Shown one piece after another: positions 45,337-48,480 of a stretch of 48,480 nt of DNA; position 1 is the first letter of the stretch, and every line of letters starts with the position of its first letter. The notes beneath the pieces are model-generated. The model was not told the DNA's origin. It saw only the letters and a list, made by a program, of their open reading frames with translations, and made no database searches. Source of the stretch: UKL13-2 sp044228625 (lineage in GTDB: Bacteria; Pseudomonadota; Gammaproteobacteria; Burkholderiales; Usitatibacteraceae); assembly GCA_044228625.1 (NCBI GenBank), contig JBGAUM010000011.1, positions 1 through 48,480 on the forward strand, given 5' to 3'. Both the position numbers and the translations under genes were made by a program.

Positions 45337-45342
45337 TATACT
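45337..45342 (+). promoter_or_regulatory. Candidate -10 for the DUF3426 gene
   Basis: TATACT (45337-45342) matches the -10 consensus at five of six positions and ends 6 nt before the ATG at 45349. A start site there would give a leaderless message. No clear -35 is visible and no Shine-Dalgarno precedes the ATG. Confidence 0.4.
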
Positions 45343-45348
45343 CGCGCC

Positions 45349-46224
45349 ATGCTCCTGACGACCTGCCCGAACTGTTCCGCGCAATTCAAGGTTTTGACCG
45401 ATCAACTGAACGTCCGACAAGGGCGCGTGATGTGTGGTCGATGCCGCCAGGTGTTCGATGCCTTTCAGTCGCTGACGCGCGGGCCGGATACCACCGGGCC
45501 GCACTTGCCACTCGAAAAGTACCCTCCGAAATCGAACGAGGTGAGCCCGGTACCGGCGCCGGCGAACACCGGGCCTGTTCAGGAAGGCGACGCGTCAGCG
45601 ATTGTCCTCGAGGACCTTGAATCGCAAGAGTCCAATGTGCCGGGCGCCGCCAGCGGGAATCGCCCGGCAATCGCCCAAGACCCTGTCAATGTGCCGAATT
45701 CGCTGCTTGCAGGGCCTGCGGGCTCGCGGCGACAAGAGCAAAGGCAAAGTGCCGCGGGATGGATTGCGCTGTGTATCGTGGCGGTCATTGGCTTGCTTGC
45801 CCACGCGACGTATGTTTTTCGCGCCGATCTCGCGAATCATTGGCCCCAATTGCGCCCATGGTTAACCTTGGCCTGCGGGCCGCTTGGCTGTGATTTGCCG
45901 TTTGGACGTGAAGACGCGTCGATGAAAATTGAAGCCTCCGATTTGATTGAACAACCTGGCAAATCAAACCGTATCCAGGTCACGGCAACTCTTGTCAATC
46001 GCGGCCGCATCTCCATGGATTACCCGTGGCTTGAGCTGCGCCTCACGGACAATGCCAATCAGGCCGTGCTGACCAAAGCAGTGCGCCCACAAGATTACCT
46101 TGGCGCTCCTCCGCCGGCTAACGCACACATCCCACCGGGAAGCGAAGTATTCATCAATTTCACGGCGGAGGTCTTTCCCAAAGTGCCGGCGTCCGGCTAC
46201 TCTGTCAGAGCGTACTATCCATAG
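45349..46224 (+). CDS. Zinc-ribbon and DUF3426 domain membrane protein
   Basis: The 291-residue protein starts with an MJ0042-type zinc ribbon (C6-x2-C9 in TTCPNCSAQF and a second pair CGRC about 20 residues on). A Pro/Ser-rich linker (about 45-135) leads to one membrane helix (WIALCIVAVIGLLAHATYVF) and a C-terminal DUF3426 domain outside the membrane, with ASDLIEQPGKSNRIQVTATLVNRG and DYPWLELRLTD. The role is not established. It lies 36 nt after prmA and before the PfkB kinase gene, a conserved order in betaproteobacteria. Confidence 0.92.
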   Translation: MLLTTCPNCSAQFKVLTDQLNVRQGRVMCGRCRQVFDAFQSLTRGPDTTGPHLPLEKYPPKSNEVSPVPAPANTGPVQEGDASAIVLEDLESQESNVPGAASGNRPAIAQDPVNVPNSLLAGPAGSRRQEQRQSAAGWIALCIVAVIGLLAHATYVFRADLANHWPQLRPWLTLACGPLGCDLPFGREDASMKIEASDLIEQPGKSNRIQVTATLVNRGRISMDYPWLELRLTDNANQAVLTKAVRPQDYLGAPPPANAHIPPGSEVFINFTAEVFPKVPASGYSVRAYYP

Positions 46225-46282
46225 GCCAGCTTGCAATTTTGGTCCCTAACAAGTCTTCACGCGAGCCGAATGCGGGGCACCC

Positions 46283-46288
46283 TATAAT
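46283..46288 (+). promoter_or_regulatory. Perfect -10 element for the PfkB-family kinase gene
   Basis: TATAAT at 46283-46288 is an exact -10 consensus, 32 nt before the ATG at 46321. The -35 is not clear (TTCACG at 46256-46261 is 21 nt away). The 96-nt gap after the DUF3426 gene has nothing else. Confidence 0.45.
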
Positions 46289-46320
46289 CGGTGCATCGCC
46301 ACCCGAGAATATCGCCGGAC

Positions 46321-47256
46321 ATGCCAGCCTTGATTTGCGGTTCGCTCGCCTATGACACCATCATGGTGTTTCACGGCAAGTTCAACACCCACATCCTTCC
46401 CGACCAAATTCATATCCTGAATGTGGCCTTTGTAGTGCCGGACATGCGCAAGGAGTACGGGGGCACGGCAGGCAACATCGCGTACAACCTGAAGCTGCTC
46501 GGCGGGGAGCCGATGATCATGGCGACGGTTGGCGATGATTTTGGTCCGTATCGCGAACGATTGGAAAAACTGGAAATTCCGTTGAACCATGTTCGGGGGG
46601 TTCCGGGGGCGTTCATGGCGCAAGCCTTCATCACGACCGATCTCGATGCCAATCAGATCACCGCTTTTCATCCGGGTGCGATGGCCTCTTCGTACCTCAA
46701 CAAAGTGTCCGATGCACAAAGCGTCACCATCGGCATCCTTGCCCCGGATTCACGTGACGGGATGCTCCAGCACGCCAGCCAATGTCACGATTTGGGCATT
46801 CCTTTTGTGTTCGATCCTGGACAAGCGTTGCCGGTGTTCAATGGGGACGAACTCCGGCATTTCATCGAACTCTCAGACTATGTCGCAGTCAATGACTATG
46901 AAGCGCGCGTGCTGGAAGAGCGCACGGGTGAGTCGCTTTCCAGGCTGACCGACCGGGTCAAGGCTTTCTTTGTGACCAAAGGCGCCGAAGGCTCGGTCAT
47001 CTACGCAGATGGTCATCAAATCAATGTTCCGAGCGTTAAAGAGAATCGGCGTGTTGATCCTACCGGTTGTGGGGACGCCTATCGGGCAGGATTGCTGTAC
47101 GGGATCGAGCGCGGGTGGAGTTGGGAAAAGGTGGGCAGGCTGGCCAACACGATGGGCAGCATCAAGATAGAACATCGCGGCCCGCAAGGCCACGAGCCAA
47201 CACGGGATGGCATCGCCGAGCGATACCAGGCTGCGTTTGACGAATCACTGTGGTGA
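46321..47256 (+). CDS. PfkB-family carbohydrate/nucleoside kinase
   Basis: The 311-residue kinase has the ribokinase-like fold: an N-terminal GSLAYDTIM, the GGTAGNIAYNLKLLGG glycine motif, NDYEARVL, FVTKGAEGS, and the catalytic DPTGCGDAYRAGLL with the base Asp. Members at this position are often annotated as adenosine kinase or ribokinase-like; the substrate cannot be settled here. The ATG at 46321 is used, since the frame upstream to 46291 is not conserved. A SlyB-like lipoprotein gene follows 16 nt later. Confidence 0.92.
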   Translation: MPALICGSLAYDTIMVFHGKFNTHILPDQIHILNVAFVVPDMRKEYGGTAGNIAYNLKLLGGEPMIMATVGDDFGPYRERLEKLEIPLNHVRGVPGAFMAQAFITTDLDANQITAFHPGAMASSYLNKVSDAQSVTIGILAPDSRDGMLQHASQCHDLGIPFVFDPGQALPVFNGDELRHFIELSDYVAVNDYEARVLEERTGESLSRLTDRVKAFFVTKGAEGSVIYADGHQINVPSVKENRRVDPTGCGDAYRAGLLYGIERGWSWEKVGRLANTMGSIKIEHRGPQGHEPTRDGIAERYQAAFDESLW

Positions 47257-47272
47257 AGCAAAGGAGCAAATC

Positions 47273-47737
47273 ATGAAGCAGGTACTTTTGGGCGGGTTGA
47301 CCTTGGCGATCATTGCGGTTGGAGCGGGATGTGCGGCGCCCGGTTTGGGCGGGGGAAACTACACTCGCGCTCAGGTGCGAGGCGAGCAAAGCGTGCGCCT
47401 TGGTGTTGTGGAGAGCGTGCGTGATGTGGTCATAGATGCTAGAGATACCGGTACGGGCACCCTGGCGGGTGCGGCACTCGGCGGAGTTGCGGGCTCCACC
47501 CTTGGCCGCGGGGACAAGGCCAGTGCAGCGGGCGCCATTGCCGGTGCTGTTGTCGGCGGCATCATCGGCAGCGCCGTTGAGAAAAACAACAATGACCGGA
47601 AAGGCGTGGAAGTGACCATCCGCCTGGAAGGCGGAAACCTGATTGCCATTACCCAGGAAAAGGACGAAGAATTTCGCGTCGGCGATCGCGTGCGTGTCCT
47701 TTCCAGTGGACGCACATCACGCGTTTCTCGGCTTTGA
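47273..47737 (+). CDS. SlyB-like outer-membrane lipoprotein with glycine zipper
   Basis: The 154-residue precursor has a lipoprotein signal with lipobox VGAGC20. After a short polar part comes a glycine-zipper 2TM segment (about 62-105, GTLAGAALGGVAGSTLG and AGAIAGAVVGGIIGSAV) and a C-terminal beta domain with VTIRLEGGNLIAI and FRVGDRVRVL. Such proteins sit in the outer membrane and, for SlyB, help keep it stable. AAAGGAG lies 7 nt before the ATG. The frame open upstream to 47207 overlaps the kinase gene and is not used. Confidence 0.93.
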   Translation: MKQVLLGGLTLAIIAVGAGCAAPGLGGGNYTRAQVRGEQSVRLGVVESVRDVVIDARDTGTGTLAGAALGGVAGSTLGRGDKASAAGAIAGAVVGGIIGSAVEKNNNDRKGVEVTIRLEGGNLIAITQEKDEEFRVGDRVRVLSSGRTSRVSRL

Positions 47738-47820
47738 CTGACGCTTGATGCCCCGCAGGCAGGGTTTCCCTTTGCCGCCGCATGTTGGCGGTGGATAGGG
47801 GCATCGGTTACCATGCGTCT

Positions 47821-48480
47821 GTGAAGGACGCGTCAGAACAACCGCCAGGAAACCCGACACCGGAGGAGTCAAATGCCGCCCCGTTCCGGGTGTTTTTCTT
47901 GATCCGCTGGTGGCGTTGGTTGCGATTTCTTTCGCATGTGGCTGTGGCGGTTTTCATGGTGGGCTTGGTATTCCCGCGCGTCAGTGCGGCGAGGCGCAAT
48001 GCATTGACCGGGTGGTGGGCGAGAAAACTCCTGCGCATCATGGGAATCGTGCTTTCGCCGCATGGCGCAGTCCCGGACGCAGACGCAAGAAACCTGATCA
48101 TTGCGTCTAACCATGTGTCCTGGGTTGACATCTTTGTCATCAGTGCAGCCCATCCAGCCTTGTTTATCGCAAAGTCGGAAATCCGTGACTGGCCGATCGC
48201 CGGCTTCATTTGTGAACGCGCTGGGACCATCTTTATTCGACGCGCACGCCGACGCGATACTGCCGTGATCAATGAGACCATGCACAAGGTCCTGTCGGAA
48301 GGCTACACGGTGGGTTTTTTCCCGGAGGGGACTACGACGCCTGGTGACAAGCTGCTCAAGTTTCATACCTCGTTGTTTGAGCCCGCCGTCGTCAACAATG
48401 CGACGCTCTTGCCGGTTGCCTTGAGATATCGTTCAGAGGACGGTCAACCTTGTCCTGCCATTGCATTCGTTGGCGAAATC
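47821..48480 (+). CDS. 1-acyl-sn-glycerol-3-phosphate acyltransferase (PlsC-like), partial at the right edge
   Basis: The enzyme adds the second acyl chain in phosphatidic acid synthesis at the inner membrane. 220 residues are visible and the frame runs off the window. A membrane helix (about 38-57, after FLIRWWRW) precedes the catalytic N-H-x4-D motif in SNHVSWVDIFV. The acceptor-binding FPEGTTTPG follows, after the AKSEIRDWPIAGFICERAGTIFIRR region. The start is taken as GTG at 47821, the first in-frame start codon after a stop; it has no strong Shine-Dalgarno and adds about 25 poorly conserved residues. The 83-nt gap before it shows nothing clear. Confidence 0.88.
   Translation, partial: MKDASEQPPGNPTPEESNAAPFRVFFLIRWWRWLRFLSHVAVAVFMVGLVFPRVSAARRNALTGWWARKLLRIMGIVLSPHGAVPDADARNLIIASNHVSWVDIFVISAAHPALFIAKSEIRDWPIAGFICERAGTIFIRRARRRDTAVINETMHKVLSEGYTVGFFPEGTTTPGDKLLKFHTSLFEPAVVNNATLLPVALRYRSEDGQPCPAIAFVGEI

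Overview
The window looks like chromosomal DNA of a GC-rich (about 60 %) Gram-negative bacterium, most likely a betaproteobacterium. This rests on gene orders familiar from that class: xseB-ispA-dxs, an RNB exoribonuclease followed by a TonB-type protein, and fxsA/cutA/dsbD/tlpA/accB/accC/prmA/zinc-ribbon-DUF3426/PfkB kinase. I see no tRNA, rRNA, CRISPR array, insertion sequence or phage gene. The window cuts a thiosulfate sulfurtransferase gene at its left edge and a plsC-type acyltransferase gene at its right edge.

Left third (1-18 kb): a minus-strand block (sulfurtransferase, DUF3297 protein, EamA transporter, Rieske oxygenase) is followed by the plus-strand isoprenoid operon xseB-ispA-dxs. 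A run of accessory enzymes comes next: an AlkX/YcaQ-type DNA glycosylase overlapping a MOSC protein, a YfcG-like glutathione transferase, an APH-fold phosphotransferase, an Old Yellow Enzyme, a patatin-like lipase, a rhodanese and an M20 amidohydrolase. A three-gene ABC exporter (adaptor, permease, ATPase) closes this part.

Middle (18-34 kb): the most striking element is an apparent SAM-II riboswitch at 18083-18165. It is joined to an antiterminator/terminator switch that ends 5 nt before the ribosome binding site of a DUF885 putative peptidase gene, which is followed 39 nt later by cobalamin-dependent methionine synthase metH. SAM would therefore shut off the peptidase, probably together with metH. 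A minus-strand set follows (KefF/KefC potassium efflux, purine nucleoside phosphorylase, YdjM-like membrane protein, lipoprotein), then an S1/P1 nuclease, an RNase II-like enzyme and a TonB-like protein.

Arsenic region (32.3-36.8 kb): a compact operon arsR-arsI-arsC-acr3 is transcribed away from phnD-phnE, which have no ATPase gene beside them. The arsR promoter has a consensus -35, a perfect inverted repeat over the -10/+1 region, and a start codon at the predicted +1, which suggests a leaderless mRNA.

Right third (37-48.5 kb): a minus-strand operon (flavin/2Fe-2S reductase, Prx5 peroxiredoxin, argC) is followed by a patch of decay. It holds an SDR/epimerase-like gene that lost an internal segment, a cutA broken by what looks like one missing base, and a dsbD reduced to its N-terminal periplasmic domain, which overlaps tlpA. 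The aroQ gene often found between tlpA and accB in related genomes is absent; a 345-base AT-richer spacer lies there. accB-accC-prmA, a DUF3426 protein, a PfkB sugar kinase, a SlyB-like lipoprotein and plsC complete the window.
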